Assembly (NCBI RefSeq): GCF_000222585.1
Contig: NZ_AFWE01000078.1
Span: forward strand, 62,001-126,000
Reading direction: 5' to 3'
DNA length: 64,000 nt
Source of the DNA: Vibrio scophthalmi LMG 19158
GTDB lineage: Bacteria; Pseudomonadota; Gammaproteobacteria; Enterobacterales; Vibrionaceae
A program made the translations under genes and the position numbers. Of this stretch, positions 9,322-18,994 are shown piece by piece (within the stretch, counting starts at the first letter, position 1; every line of letters begins with the position of its first letter). Under the pieces are notes generated by a model that had not been told where the DNA came from, ran no database searches, and saw only the letters and a program-made list of their open reading frames with translations.

Positions 9322-9541
9322 CATTCCTCCTTGAAGGGGTGTTCCTTAATGGTGGTTATAAAAAAGGTCGTTACAAAGAAAGACTCTAATCAGAAGTTAT
9401 CTTCAGAAATGTGAACATTGGTGGAACTGAATTGTTATTACAATGTTACATTTGATGAGGAGTGTAGAAGCCAAATCTGAGTCCCTCTATGAGGAACATT
9501 GCGCACTGACGATCGGTATTTGATGCAAAAAATCAGGGTTT

Positions 9542-9561
9542 AGTACGTAATACTACGTACT
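9542..9561. promoter_or_regulatory. perfect inverted repeat before the sensor kinase
   Basis: AGTACGTA and TACGTACT form perfect 8-base arms around a 4-base spacer (ATAC). The repeat ends 17 bases before the kinase start codon and lies just upstream of its AAAGGAG site. It could be an operator for the TRAP-linked response regulator or a hairpin in the mRNA leader. It is only a candidate. Confidence 0.4.
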
Positions 9562-9578
9562 TACCAAAGGAGCGGGAT

Positions 9579-10964
9579 ATGGGATTGATCAGCAACCGAA
9601 AGCTATCAATCAATATAATATTATTGTCGATTGTACCTCTCATAGTGGTGGTGGCTATTGTTGCAAGTATTCTTTTTAGTCAGGCAAAACAATTGGTTGA
9701 TGAACAAGTTACCTTGACTCGCAGCAATGTTTACTCGATGAAAAAACAAGAGTTGAAACAGTATGTCGAAATGGCTCTCAAAAGTATCGAGCCTTATTAT
9801 CAAGACCAATCACTGAGTAAAGAGTCGGCACAAAAAATAGTTGCTCAAAAATTGAGCCAGCTCACATATGGTAGCGACGGCTACTTCTTTGCCTACACTT
9901 GGCAAGGGGATGCTCTGGTGCTGCCTTATCAACAAGACCGAATAGGTAAAAACTGGTGGCAGGTAGAGGATGTTCGTGGCAAAAAACTGTTGCAAGAACT
10001 GATCGCCGTAGCGCGCAGTGGCGGTGGTTTTGTTGATTATCTCTGGCATAAACCGTCTAAAAAAGAGCCACTGCATAAGTTGAGTTATGCGGTATCTCTG
10101 GACAAATGGGGTTGGATGATTGGTACGGGGGTTTATCTGGATGACATCGAAAAGCAAGTCGCACATATGCGCAGTGGCTTTGATCAAAATGTCGGTAAAA
10201 CGAGTTCAGCTTTGTTTGGACTATTGTTTATTGCGGTTTCCGTTATTGCAGGATTAGGCGCTTCTTTAAATATCAATGTGCGTCGCTTGGCTAATCAACA
10301 ACTTCGCGTGCTCAACCAACAGATCATTGACTCTCAAGAGAATGAAAGGCGACGTGTTTCACGTGAGTTGCATGATGGCGTCAATCAATTGTTAGTCGCC
10401 GCTAAGCTTCGGTTAGACAACGTCAGTGCGGTGTTCAATGACCAAAAAACGCATCGAGAGCTTGGTGAAAGTAAGTTGGCGATGGATCGCGCCATTGTTG
10501 AAGTTAGACGCATATCGAGGGATCTAAGACCATCACAACTCGATGATCTAGGGCTCGTGATTGGCATCCAAGCGTACATTAATGAACTGCAACAACGCAC
10601 GTCACTTGAATTGGTGTTTGAACATGACGTGGAGGGCATTGAGTTTGCTGAGGATGTGGAAACGACCTTGTATCGGGTTGTACAAGAGGCGCTGCATAAT
10701 GTAGAAAAACATGCGAATGCAATAGGTGTTGATGTCGTCATGCAGCGTGAAGGCCGCCTACTAATACTGACCGTCAGTGATGATGGTATTGGCTTATCGG
10801 CCAACATTGACGCGTCTGACACCGCGACAATATTCGCAGAAGAGCAAATGGGGCTGCGTAATATGGCAGAGCGAATCCAAGCAATCGGCGGCAACTTTTC
10901 GGTGACAGGAGAGGTTGGCAGCGGGACAGAGGTTCGGGTTGAGCTAAACATGGAGGGGATATGA
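9579..10964 (+). CDS. Cache-domain sensor histidine kinase, NarX/UhpB-type
   Basis: The 461-residue protein has an N-terminal membrane segment (about 10-33) and a periplasmic single-Cache domain (about 40-195, with YGSDGYFFAYTWQGDALVLP and WGWMIGTGVYLDDI). A second membrane segment follows (about 208-228), then a HisKA_3 dimerisation domain with phospho-acceptor His265 in SRELHDGVNQ. The HATPase domain has ALHNVEKHA and SDDGIG boxes. Cache domains of this kind usually bind small carboxylates. The start overlaps nothing; the stop overlaps the response regulator gene by 4 bases. It is divergent from the TRAP operon, so control of that transporter is likely. Confidence 0.88.
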   Translation: MGLISNRKLSINIILLSIVPLIVVVAIVASILFSQAKQLVDEQVTLTRSNVYSMKKQELKQYVEMALKSIEPYYQDQSLSKESAQKIVAQKLSQLTYGSDGYFFAYTWQGDALVLPYQQDRIGKNWWQVEDVRGKKLLQELIAVARSGGGFVDYLWHKPSKKEPLHKLSYAVSLDKWGWMIGTGVYLDDIEKQVAHMRSGFDQNVGKTSSALFGLLFIAVSVIAGLGASLNINVRRLANQQLRVLNQQIIDSQENERRRVSRELHDGVNQLLVAAKLRLDNVSAVFNDQKTHRELGESKLAMDRAIVEVRRISRDLRPSQLDDLGLVIGIQAYINELQQRTSLELVFEHDVEGIEFAEDVETTLYRVVQEALHNVEKHANAIGVDVVMQREGRLLILTVSDDGIGLSANIDASDTATIFAEEQMGLRNMAERIQAIGGNFSVTGEVGSGTEVRVELNMEGI

Positions 10965-11593
10965 TTAGATTGGTATTGGCAGATGATCATCGCTTAATGC
11001 AAGATGGTTTAAAGTCACGCTTAGAAAGGGAAGATAACCTCGAAATTGTCACTTGTGTTGGCTCGGGGAGTGAAGCGCTAAAGCAAACGCTTGAACTGAA
11101 GCCGGATGTGCTGTTGCTTGATATTAATATGCCTAATTTGAATGGCATCGACGTGCTAGAAAAGCTGCAAAAGACAAATTGTCAGACGGCGGTGATCATG
11201 TTGTCGATGCATGATAGTAAAGATTATGTCATGCGCTCGGTAAAATCGGGGGCAAGAGGGTATGTACTAAAAGACGTTGCTTCAGAAGAGTTAGTGATGG
11301 CGATTAATCAAGTTGCTCAAGGTCGTTCCTATTTATGCCCCCAAGCGTCGGACAAACTGTTAGAGCAAATCAATCAAAAGCCCTCAGAGCCGCAAGGTGA
11401 TGAACTCTCTAAACGTGAATCTGATGTATTGAAAGCCATCGCCAGTGGCTGTTGCAACAAGCAGATAGCAAACGCCTTGGACATCAGTGTTCGTACCGTT
11501 GAAACTCACCGATTAAGAATAAAGAAAAAGCTTGGAGCCCATTCGACAGCGGCGCTGGTTAAGGTTGCGTTAAAGCGAGGGTTGGTACACTGA
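10961..11593 (+). CDS. NarL/FixJ-family response regulator
   Basis: This is a 210-residue protein with a complete receiver domain (Asp8/Asp9, phospho-acceptor Asp54 in LLLDINMPN, Lys near 104 in VLKD). A LuxR-type helix-turn-helix (LSKRESDVLKAIASGCCNKQIA, then ISVRTVETHRLRIKKKLG) forms the C-terminal third. It overlaps the kinase gene by four bases (ATGA), so the two form a two-component pair. The divergent TRAP genes are the most probable target. The following LysR gene starts inside its stop codon. Confidence 0.9.
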   Translation: MIRLVLADDHRLMQDGLKSRLEREDNLEIVTCVGSGSEALKQTLELKPDVLLLDINMPNLNGIDVLEKLQKTNCQTAVIMLSMHDSKDYVMRSVKSGARGYVLKDVASEELVMAINQVAQGRSYLCPQASDKLLEQINQKPSEPQGDELSKRESDVLKAIASGCCNKQIANALDISVRTVETHRLRIKKKLGAHSTAALVKVALKRGLVH

Positions 11594-12528
11594 TGACCGT
11601 GAATATGCTCTCAAGCCGTAAACCGATCCTTGATAAAATGGTCTTTTTCTGTGCAGTGCTGAAAGCCGGTTCTTTTCGTGAGGCGGCCAACCAACAGGGG
11701 ATTTCGCCAGCGGCGGCGAGTCGTTGGGTTAAAGAGTTAGAAGAGAGCATGTCCGTCGAGTTGCTTAAGCGTAATACTCGTCAATTAGTTGCGACTCTGG
11801 CGGGCGAGATGCTCTATCAACGTTTTTCGCCATTATTACCCGATATTCACAGCCTATGTGAAGAAGTGCTCAATTTAGCCGATGAGCAGCAAGGTGAAAT
11901 TAAGCTCTCTTCAACCCCGTTGTTTGCACGCCAATATTTAACCAAGATTGTTGCGGAGTACATGGATAAGTTCCCCCAGGTGAATTTCAAGATTTTTATT
12001 GAAGCGGGAGAGTTTGATCCACTGAGTGTCGACTTTGCTTTTCGTGCGACTGCCAGCTTTAATGGTGACCTCGCGCAAGATTCGTTATTGATTCGCCGTT
12101 GCTTAATTCAAGAGCCGCTTTATTTGTGCGCTTCACCAAATTACCTCGTCCAAAACGGCACACCACAAAGCCCTGCAGAATTGCAGGCGCACCGGTGTTT
12201 GTATGCGCAAACATTGTTGAATGGCAATCGATGGGCGTTTGGGCGTAATAAGAAAACGGAAATGGTGACCATTAAAGATTCGTTGCAATGTGACAATAGT
12301 GAAATGCTGCTTGATCTGGCGATACAAAGTGGCGGTATCGCTTATCTGCCACATTCGCTAGTCGTGTCTTCATTAGCGGATGGTAAGCTGATCCAAATCC
12401 TGCCGAGTTATCAATGTGCCAGTTTTGATGTCGACTTGATTTATCGTCCTCGCTCTCCCATGCCAGAACGATGTGCCGCGTTTAAGCACTATCTGTTACA
12501 GCGTGTGCAGCAATTACGCTTGGTATAA
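11593..12528 (+). CDS. LysR-family transcriptional regulator
   Basis: The 311-residue protein has an N-terminal winged helix-turn-helix (AVLKAGSFREAANQQGISPAAASRWVKELEES) and a C-terminal substrate-binding domain. Its ATG overlaps the TGA of the preceding regulator (TGATG), so it is translated with the two-component genes, an unusual coupling of two regulator types. Upstream are the TRAP transporter and sensor; downstream, on the same strand after 171 bases, are a CoA-transferase and an SDR gene. It may respond to the acid taken up or to its CoA form. The ligand is not known. Confidence 0.87.
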   Translation: MTVNMLSSRKPILDKMVFFCAVLKAGSFREAANQQGISPAAASRWVKELEESMSVELLKRNTRQLVATLAGEMLYQRFSPLLPDIHSLCEEVLNLADEQQGEIKLSSTPLFARQYLTKIVAEYMDKFPQVNFKIFIEAGEFDPLSVDFAFRATASFNGDLAQDSLLIRRCLIQEPLYLCASPNYLVQNGTPQSPAELQAHRCLYAQTLLNGNRWAFGRNKKTEMVTIKDSLQCDNSEMLLDLAIQSGGIAYLPHSLVVSSLADGKLIQILPSYQCASFDVDLIYRPRSPMPERCAAFKHYLLQRVQQLRLV

Positions 12529-12699
12529 CTATGAGTATCAATCAGATCCAATCGACTCATCGCTAGTCACTCTCTTCTCAGTTGGACAAACCAGCCACAT
12601 TATTCCGTTTGCGGAATTCTTAATCTCTTTATGTGCAATTAACATTGGGTGGCTACCAGACTAATCTGATTAAGAACCTGATTTAAAGGGAGCATTTAA

Positions 12700-14262
12700 A
12701 TGGTGAGTCGATTAACGTCAGATCAAGCCGCTCAGTGGGTAGAGGATGGAAATACCGTTTTACTCGGCGGATTTATTGGTAGTGTAGTACCCGAAGCGAT
12801 TGAACGGGCTTTGGGGGAACGCTATGCACATAACCAGCAACCAAGAGATCTTACTTTGCTTTTTGCTGGTGGACAGGGGGATGGCAAGGAGAAAGCGATC
12901 AACCACCTAGCTCAAACTGGATTAATTAAACGGGCGGTGGGCGGCCATTGGGGCTTAGTGCCTAAACTGCAACAACTCGCCATCGATAACCTCATCGAAG
13001 CTTATAATCTACCACAAGGGATTATTTCCCATCTTTTACGTGATACGGCGGCGGGTAAACCCGGTACGATCAGCAAAGTTGGATTAGGCACCTTTGTTGA
13101 CCCACGGCTATCGGGAGGAAAAATTAACGCTATCAGCCAAGATGATTTGGTTTCAGTGGTGGATTTACTCGGTGAGGAGTATTTGCTGTATCACAAAATT
13201 CCGGTGGATGTGGCGATCCTACGCGGAACTACGGCTGACGAAAACGGCAATATTACCATGGAAGATGAATGCTTGATCGTTGAAAACTTGGCCGCGGCGC
13301 AAGCGGCAAGAAATTCGGGCGGTAAAGTGATTGTGCAAGTGAAGCGTGTGGTGCCAGCTGGATCGCTTGATCCGCATGCGGTTAAAATCCCCGGTATATT
13401 CGTTGATGCAGTGGTGGAGTGTGGCAACTTGGCAGAGCACATGCAGACTTTTGCGACACAAATGAATCCGACGTTTTGTGGTCAAATAGCAGAAGTATCG
13501 GAAGTTAAAATAGAGCCGAGTACCGTGTCAATTGATGCAAAGTGGGTGATTGCTCGCCGCGCTGCGTTAGAGCTCCGTCGTGGGGCGATTTTGAATTTAG
13601 GTATTGGGACGCCAGAATACATCGCAAAGGTTGCTCAGCAATCGGGCATTATTGAACATTTTACTCTCACGGTTGAGCCAGGAGCGGTGGGCGGAACCCC
13701 TGCCAGTGGACTCGATTTTGGCGCATCGGCTTTCCCACAAGCGATCATCAGCCAAGATCAAATGTTTGATTTTTACGATGGTGGAGGGGTCGATCAAGCA
13801 TTCCTTGGGTTAGGGCAGTGCGATGTACAAGGCAACGTAAATGTTTCTCGTTTTGGTGGCAAAATTGCCGGTTGTGGCGGGTTCATTAATATCACGCAGA
13901 ATGCCAAGCAAGTGTATTTCTGTGGCACGTTTACGGCGATGGGGTTAAACGCAATAGCGTCACCACAAGGGTTGAATATTCAGCGTGAAGGTAAAGAGAA
14001 GAAGTTTATTTCTCAAGTAGAGCAAATCACCTTCAGTGCGGTTCAAGCGATTAATAACCAAAAAAAAGTGCTCTATATCACAGAACGAGCAGTATTTCGT
14101 TTGACGGCTCAAGGCCTAGAACTGATTGAAATTGCTCCAAATTTAGATTTTCAGCGCGACATTATGCAACAAATGTCTTTTAAGCCATTGATAAGCAAAG
14201 ACTTGAAATTTATGGATTTGCGCCTGTTCGATGAGCAATTTGAGCTATCTTCATTGTGTTAG
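12700..14262 (+). CDS. fused acyl-CoA:carboxylate CoA-transferase (YdiF/Pct-like)
   Basis: This 520-residue enzyme contains both halves (alpha and beta) of a class I CoA-transferase in one chain. The first half has GGFIGSVVPEAIE and GLGTFVDPRLSGG. The second half has LNLGIGTPEYIA and the catalytic glutamate segment TVEPGAVGG (Glu326), which forms the glutamyl-CoA intermediate. Family members move CoA among acetate, propionate, acetoacetate, lactate or similar acids. GGGAG precedes the start. With the SDR that follows it, this could convert an imported acid to its CoA thioester and reduce or oxidise it. The exact substrate cannot be read from sequence. Confidence 0.86.
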   Translation: MVSRLTSDQAAQWVEDGNTVLLGGFIGSVVPEAIERALGERYAHNQQPRDLTLLFAGGQGDGKEKAINHLAQTGLIKRAVGGHWGLVPKLQQLAIDNLIEAYNLPQGIISHLLRDTAAGKPGTISKVGLGTFVDPRLSGGKINAISQDDLVSVVDLLGEEYLLYHKIPVDVAILRGTTADENGNITMEDECLIVENLAAAQAARNSGGKVIVQVKRVVPAGSLDPHAVKIPGIFVDAVVECGNLAEHMQTFATQMNPTFCGQIAEVSEVKIEPSTVSIDAKWVIARRAALELRRGAILNLGIGTPEYIAKVAQQSGIIEHFTLTVEPGAVGGTPASGLDFGASAFPQAIISQDQMFDFYDGGGVDQAFLGLGQCDVQGNVNVSRFGGKIAGCGGFINITQNAKQVYFCGTFTAMGLNAIASPQGLNIQREGKEKKFISQVEQITFSAVQAINNQKKVLYITERAVFRLTAQGLELIEIAPNLDFQRDIMQQMSFKPLISKDLKFMDLRLFDEQFELSSLC

Positions 14263-14316
14263 AACGCGGCGTTGCCCGTTCTCTTTTTTTTGCCCAAGAT
14301 GAAAAGGAATCGAAAT

Positions 14317-15063
14317 ATGCTAGGAAATAGCTTCAATAATAAAGTCTGTATTGTAACCGGGGCCGCACAGGGTATTGGCCAAGCGATTACGCAACGTTTT
14401 AGTGATAACGGCGCAATGATGGTTTATGCATTGGATCTTAATCATGAGGCCTTAGCCCATGCATGGCATGATAGAGAGAATGTCACGCCGATTGGGATCA
14501 ACATCTGCGATAGAAGTGCGCTTAAACAGTTGGTTGATGATATACAGCAGCAATATGGTCATATTGATGTATTGATTAATAACGCCGGTATTACTCAAGA
14601 TGCGCTATTGGAAAAAATGACCGAAGATCAGTGGGATCTTGTCTTGGCGGTTAATCTGAAGGGGGTGTTTAACCTCACTCAAGTGGTCGCTCCGATTATG
14701 ATGGCAAACAACTATGGTTCGATTGTCACCATGTCATCCGTGGTGGGAACCGATGGTAATATTGGCCAAAGTAACTATGCCGCCACCAAAGGGGGGGTCA
14801 TTGCGATGACCAAGGGCTGGGCGAAAGAGTTTTCTCGTCATGGTGAGCAAGTGAGAGCCAACTGTGTTGCTCCCGGGTTTGTTGAAACACCAATGACGGC
14901 GAATCTACCCGAAAAAGTGCTGAGTATGATGCGTGAAAAAACACCGCTTGGTAGGATGGCTTCAGTCGATGACATCGCTGATGGTATTGAGTTTTTAGCC
15001 AGTGATAAGTCGAGTTTCATTACCGGCCAAGTATTGAAGATTGATGGTGGCTTGGTACTGTAG
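14317..15063 (+). CDS. SDR oxidoreductase, FabG/PhaB-like
   Basis: The protein has 248 residues from ATG 14317, chosen because AAAAGGA lies upstream and because the Rossmann fold starts at once; an ATG at 14272 would add 15 unrelated residues. It has the classical SDR features: TGAAQGIG for the cofactor, NNAGIT, a catalytic Ser in MSSVVG, and Tyr-x-x-x-Lys in SNYAATKGG. The ending TGQVLKIDGGLVL is typical of 3-oxoacyl or acetoacetyl-CoA reductases. It follows the CoA-transferase by 54 bases in the same operon, which favours a beta-hydroxyacyl/beta-ketoacyl-CoA role over fatty-acid synthesis. Confidence 0.83.
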   Translation: MLGNSFNNKVCIVTGAAQGIGQAITQRFSDNGAMMVYALDLNHEALAHAWHDRENVTPIGINICDRSALKQLVDDIQQQYGHIDVLINNAGITQDALLEKMTEDQWDLVLAVNLKGVFNLTQVVAPIMMANNYGSIVTMSSVVGTDGNIGQSNYAATKGGVIAMTKGWAKEFSRHGEQVRANCVAPGFVETPMTANLPEKVLSMMREKTPLGRMASVDDIADGIEFLASDKSSFITGQVLKIDGGLVL

Positions 15064-15097
15064 TCTGCATTATTGAGGGGGATTGGAGGGCGATGAT

Positions 15098-15122
15098 AAA
15101 AGAACCGTTTATCACGGCTCTT
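15098..15122 (-). terminator. probable terminator of the DASS transporter gene
   Basis: On the minus strand an 8-base stem (AAGAGCCG with CGGTTCTT, one G-U pair) and a 7-base loop is followed by a short U-rich stretch. It lies about 70 bases downstream of the transporter stop codon, between convergent genes. Confidence 0.45.
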
Positions 15123-15194
15123 CTACCTCTTGAACTGCGATTCTCTTGAACAGTTAGTGGCAAGCTAAACAAGAGCAGAGCTCAATCTTACACC

Positions 15195-16583
15195 TTACGA
15201 CCAAAAAACGAGGGCAATAAGAGTCAACGCTCCAATACAGACAAGATTGAGAATAAAGCCTACCCGCATCATCTCACTTTGCTTCACCATTCCGGTGCCA
15301 AACACAATCGCATTCGGTGGCGTTGCCACTGGCATCATGAAAGCACATGAGGCCGCAAGGGCAATCAGAATCGATAAGATAATCGGAGAAAGGCCAAAGG
15401 CTTCTGCTACGGTCGCAAACAAAGGAATAAACAGCGCAGACAGCGCAGTATTACTAACAAACTCGGTTAAGAAAACCACGAAGCTCGCCACCAGAAGCAG
15501 CACTAAGATCAGCCCTAAATCAGCAACCAAAACACTCAATCCGTTGGCAAGAAATTCGCTAGTACCCGTTGCTTTAAGTACGTTGCTCAAACAGATGCCA
15601 CCACCAAACAAAAGTAAGACGCCCCAATCGGCGGTTTTTTCAATATCTTTCCAGTGAACGACACGACAGAAGCTCACCGCAATGATTGCGCCTAAGGCAA
15701 TGATCGTATCGAATTTAGCATAGCCGCCGATCATGGCATTGATAGGTTTACTGAAGATCCAGAATGTCACGGTTGTCGCAAAGATTGCTAACGTTACAAC
15801 TTTACCTTTATCCCATTCGACTGGTGTGTGGTTGAGTTCAAAATCCCCTTTCAATTCAGGTTTTAATAAACCGAACAGTACGATAATGGCTAACGGCAAT
15901 AGCACGGAAGCAACCGGTAATCCATAGCTCATCCACTCAGTAAAGGTTAATCCTACTTCCGCTGCGGCAATGGCGTTCGGCGGACTACCGACGATGGTCG
16001 CCATGCCACCAATACTGGCACTATAAGCGATACCAAGTAGCACAAAGACATGGGTCTTGTGGCCACTTTCTTGATTCACTTTACTTAGAATTCCTAACGC
16101 GAGCGGCAGCATCATCGCGGTGGTGGCCGTGTTGCTGATCCACATTGATAGTAGAGCGGTGACGCCAAACAGCATGAATACCGCGACGCTCATTTTTCCT
16201 TTAGCAATGACCAGTACTTTGTCGGCAATGACTTTGTCTAGGCCTTGTCGATTCATTGCGGCCGCAAGAGCAAAGCCGCCTAAAAATAGGAAAATGATTG
16301 AGTTAGCAAAATTGTTAAGCGCTGTTTGGGTATTAAAGACACCAAACAATACCGCCATAACTGGAACTAAAATGGCGGTAACGGTGACATGCAAAGCCTC
16401 GGTTAGCCATAAAATGGCGATAAAGACCAGCATGCATATTCCGAGAACAACTTGGGGCTCCATTGGTAATGTAAAATACAGAGTCGCAAATAACACAATA
16501 TCAGCCAATATGATCATGCTATTGCGGTTGATTAACCATTCACGAGTGTTGGTAGGTAGAGGGACACTATCATTTTTATTCAT
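15195..16583 (-). CDS. DASS-family Na+/dicarboxylate symporter
   Basis: The protein has 462 residues from ATG 16583, which has AAGGAAG upstream; an ATG at 16643 would add an unlikely 20-residue tail. About eleven membrane segments carry the SLC13/DASS signatures: [19 protein letters not shown] (the first SNT motif), GSPPNAIA, and [18 protein letters not shown] (the second SNT motif), then [12 protein letters not shown]. The two SNT motifs bind Na+ and a carboxylate of the substrate. Likely substrates are succinate, malate, fumarate or citrate. It closes the organic-acid region and converges on the SDR gene. Confidence 0.9.
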   Translation of the reverse strand: MNKNDSVPLPTNTREWLINRNSMIILADIVLFATLYFTLPMEPQVVLGICMLVFIAILWLTEALHVTVTAILVPVMAVLFGVFNTQTALNNFANSIIFLFLGGFALAAAMNRQGLDKVIADKVLVIAKGKMSVAVFMLFGVTALLSMWISNTATTAMMLPLALGILSKVNQESGHKTHVFVLLGIAYSASIGGMATIVGSPPNAIAAAEVGLTFTEWMSYGLPVASVLLPLAIIVLFGLLKPELKGDFELNHTPVEWDKGKVVTLAIFATTVTFWIFSKPINAMIGGYAKFDTIIALGAIIAVSFCRVVHWKDIEKTADWGVLLLFGGGICLSNVLKATGTSEFLANGLSVLVADLGLILVLLLVASFVVFLTEFVSNTALSALFIPLFATVAEAFGLSPIILSILIALAASCAFMMPVATPPNAIVFGTGMVKQSEMMRVGFILNLVCIGALTLIALVFWS

Positions 16584-17110
16584 TATATTTATCTTCCTTT
16601 TGATGCCATAAGGCAGGCAAGATAATGACAGCAAATTAACCACGTAAAAAATGGCAGTTTAATGATTTGTTAAATAGATCAAAATGAATGGTTGCAAATG
16701 TTAATTTTATTTATTGTGCAATTTGATTTATTTGTCGTGATGACAAATCTGAGTGATTATTTTGTTTTTACATCTACACATTGGCGGCCTAATAAATAAG
16801 TGAATTGAGAGCGCTGATTTATAGAGAGGTTATTCGTGCATAAGATTACCATCGAAGGGGTTGGCCTATGTGTATGATATTAAATTGTTTTGTGTTTATT
16901 TGTTGCTGCGAGTGGTGATGGCACTGTTTTTAATCAAATATAAGAAAGGGATATATATTTCACTGGTGAAGGAATTTTAAAATTCGATGCTACTCGTCTA
17001 ATTTGAATACAAATTGTGTTTATAATGTAACCATTAGGTATAATTAGATTGCCAATTTACAGACTTGGTGCTATTTATCGCTGCAGTATAATATGAATAT
17101 GAGGCCAGGA
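16584..17110. other. divergent intergenic region between transporter and DUF294 genes
   Basis: This stretch of 527 bases is AT-rich and has no convincing gene. It should hold the promoters of the DASS transporter (minus) and of the cNMP/CBS/DUF294 gene (plus). The one clear structure is the inverted repeat at 16730-16748. The left part has the composition of a carbon-source promoter, but I find no perfect CRP site. Confidence 0.5.
16730..16748. promoter_or_regulatory. perfect inverted repeat, candidate operator
   Basis: ATTTGTC and GACAAAT are perfect 7-base arms around GTGAT. The repeat lies about 150 bases upstream of the symporter start, in the divergent promoter region. The spacing and symmetry suit a dimeric regulator. 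The regulator is not identified. Confidence 0.4.
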
Positions 17111-18994
17111 ATGGAAGCCGAGCAATTAGAAGTACTCAATTTCATTAGCCAACACCCACCTTTTGATGACCTGCCAGAAGAGCATCTACGTAATATCGCC
17201 TTGAATGTGGAAGTCGCGTATTTCCGAGAGGGAACGGACATTTTTAAAGTCGGTGATGACATCCGTGATCTGTACTTGATCCGCAGTGGTGTTGTCGAAA
17301 TCTACCGACGTAAAGGGGAGTTATACAACCGCTTTACTACCGGTGGGTTATTTGGCCAAATGGGCCTATTGATGAATAACCGTGTACGTATGCCTGCAAG
17401 AGCGACAGCAGATACACTGGTGTATTGCATCCCTGAAGTTATCTTTACTCAATTGTGTGATGAATTTGAAAACTTTGCCGATTTTATGGAGTTGGAAGAC
17501 AGCGCTCGTCTGCGTACTGCTGTCTCCAGTCATGCTGAAGGCAATGATTTTACCACTGCCAAAGCGCGCAAAATTCTAAGTCGTGAACCGATCACTTTAG
17601 AATCAAGTGCGACTATCCAACAAGCGGCGAATCTAATGGCGGAAGAAAATGCCACCGCATTGCTGATCGTTCGTCCAGCAGAAGAGTGTACGGAAGACGA
17701 TGATGAAGATGAGCTATTGGGTATTCTGACTGACCGTGATTTGTGCATTCGTGTTATTTCGCAAGGTATCGATACCAATTTAACGGTCAGCGAAGTGATG
17801 ACGACGGATGTCGTTTCACTGGGTTACAACGCCTATGTGTTTGAAGCTATGCTCACCATGTTGCGTTATAACGTGCATCATCTGCCGATTTTAAAAGATA
17901 AGAAGCCGATTGGTGTGATTGGCATGACGGATATTGTTCGTCATGAATCACAAAATAGCTTGTTATTGGTTAGCTCGATTTTCCAACAAACCACAGTAGA
18001 AGACTTACAACTGGTCGCAGCTCAGGTAAAAGATTGCTTCGTACGAATGGTTAATGAAGATGCTAACGCGCACATGGTTGGCCGTGCGATGTCTGTTATC
18101 GGTAGTAGCTTTAAGCAACGTTTAGCTGAAATGGCAGAAATGGAGTTAGGCCCTGCGCCAATCCCTTATTGCCTTGTGGCAATGGGCTCGATGGCTCGTG
18201 ATGAACAATTGATTGTTACAGACCAAGACAACGCAATTATTCTCGACAACAGTTACGATGAAGCGTTGCATGGTGAGTACTTTGCGCAGTTTTCTAAGTT
18301 CATTTGTGATGGTTTAGCGGCTTGTGGTTATAGCTATTGCAGTGGCGATATCATGGCGACCAATCCAGAATGGCGTAAAACGCGCACCGAATGGGAAGAG
18401 TGCTTCGCGAATTGGATCGATCATCCTACGCCTGAGCGTTTATTGAACAGTTCCATATTCTTCGACTTACTCGGTGTATGCGGTCGGGTTAAGTGGGCGG
18501 AGCAGCTGCAGAGCTTTATCGTGCGCCGTGCTAAGCGTAACAATCGCTTCCTTGCCTGCATGGCTTACAATGCGATTAGTCGCACGCCACCGCTTGGCTT
18601 CTTCAAAGATTTTGTGATGGAAAAAGATGGTCGCCATCGCAACTCAATAAACTTAAAACGTCGTGGTACCGCACCACTAGCGGATTTGATTCGTGTGCAT
18701 GCTTTGGCGATTGGTTCGCGCTCGCAAAACTCATTTGATCGACTCGATGACATCAACAATGCGGGAATTTTGCCGAAAGGCAGAGGGATGGATTTAAAAG
18801 ATGCCATGGAACTGATCTACATGGTACGTATTCGTCACCAAGCGCTGGATATCGAGAATCAAGAAGAGCCAGATAACAACATCGAACCTGAGCACATGTC
18901 TGAATTTGAGCGCCGAAATTTAAAAGCCGCCTTCCAGATTTTGAGTAACGCTCAGAATTACATCAAGTTCCGTTATCAGAGAAGCAGCAAATGA
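17111..18994 (+). CDS. cNMP-binding/CBS/DUF294 nucleotidyltransferase-like protein
   Basis: This is a 627-residue protein from ATG 17111, with GAGG five bases upstream; in-frame ATGs at 17093 and 17099 are possible. Domains in order are a cyclic-nucleotide-binding fold (about 10-130), two CBS modules (about 160-300, with LLGILTDRDLCIRVI and PIGVIGMTDIVRH), a DUF294 nucleotidyltransferase-like domain (about 330-470, with MGSMARDEQLIVTDQDNAII) and a helical C-terminal DUF294 domain. The G-S-x-A-R-x-E core with paired Asp looks intact. Its reaction is unknown; it is probably a nucleotide-responsive regulator. The stop overlaps the exonuclease gene by four bases. Confidence 0.87.
   Translation: MEAEQLEVLNFISQHPPFDDLPEEHLRNIALNVEVAYFREGTDIFKVGDDIRDLYLIRSGVVEIYRRKGELYNRFTTGGLFGQMGLLMNNRVRMPARATADTLVYCIPEVIFTQLCDEFENFADFMELEDSARLRTAVSSHAEGNDFTTAKARKILSREPITLESSATIQQAANLMAEENATALLIVRPAEECTEDDDEDELLGILTDRDLCIRVISQGIDTNLTVSEVMTTDVVSLGYNAYVFEAMLTMLRYNVHHLPILKDKKPIGVIGMTDIVRHESQNSLLLVSSIFQQTTVEDLQLVAAQVKDCFVRMVNEDANAHMVGRAMSVIGSSFKQRLAEMAEMELGPAPIPYCLVAMGSMARDEQLIVTDQDNAIILDNSYDEALHGEYFAQFSKFICDGLAACGYSYCSGDIMATNPEWRKTRTEWEECFANWIDHPTPERLLNSSIFFDLLGVCGRVKWAEQLQSFIVRRAKRNNRFLACMAYNAISRTPPLGFFKDFVMEKDGRHRNSINLKRRGTAPLADLIRVHALAIGSRSQNSFDRLDDINNAGILPKGRGMDLKDAMELIYMVRIRHQALDIENQEEPDNNIEPEHMSEFERRNLKAAFQILSNAQNYIKFRYQRSSK

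Noticed and set aside
10385-10990. 201-codon minus-strand frame opposite the sensor kinase
   Set aside because: It is a serine-rich shadow of a strongly supported kinase gene, with no family features.
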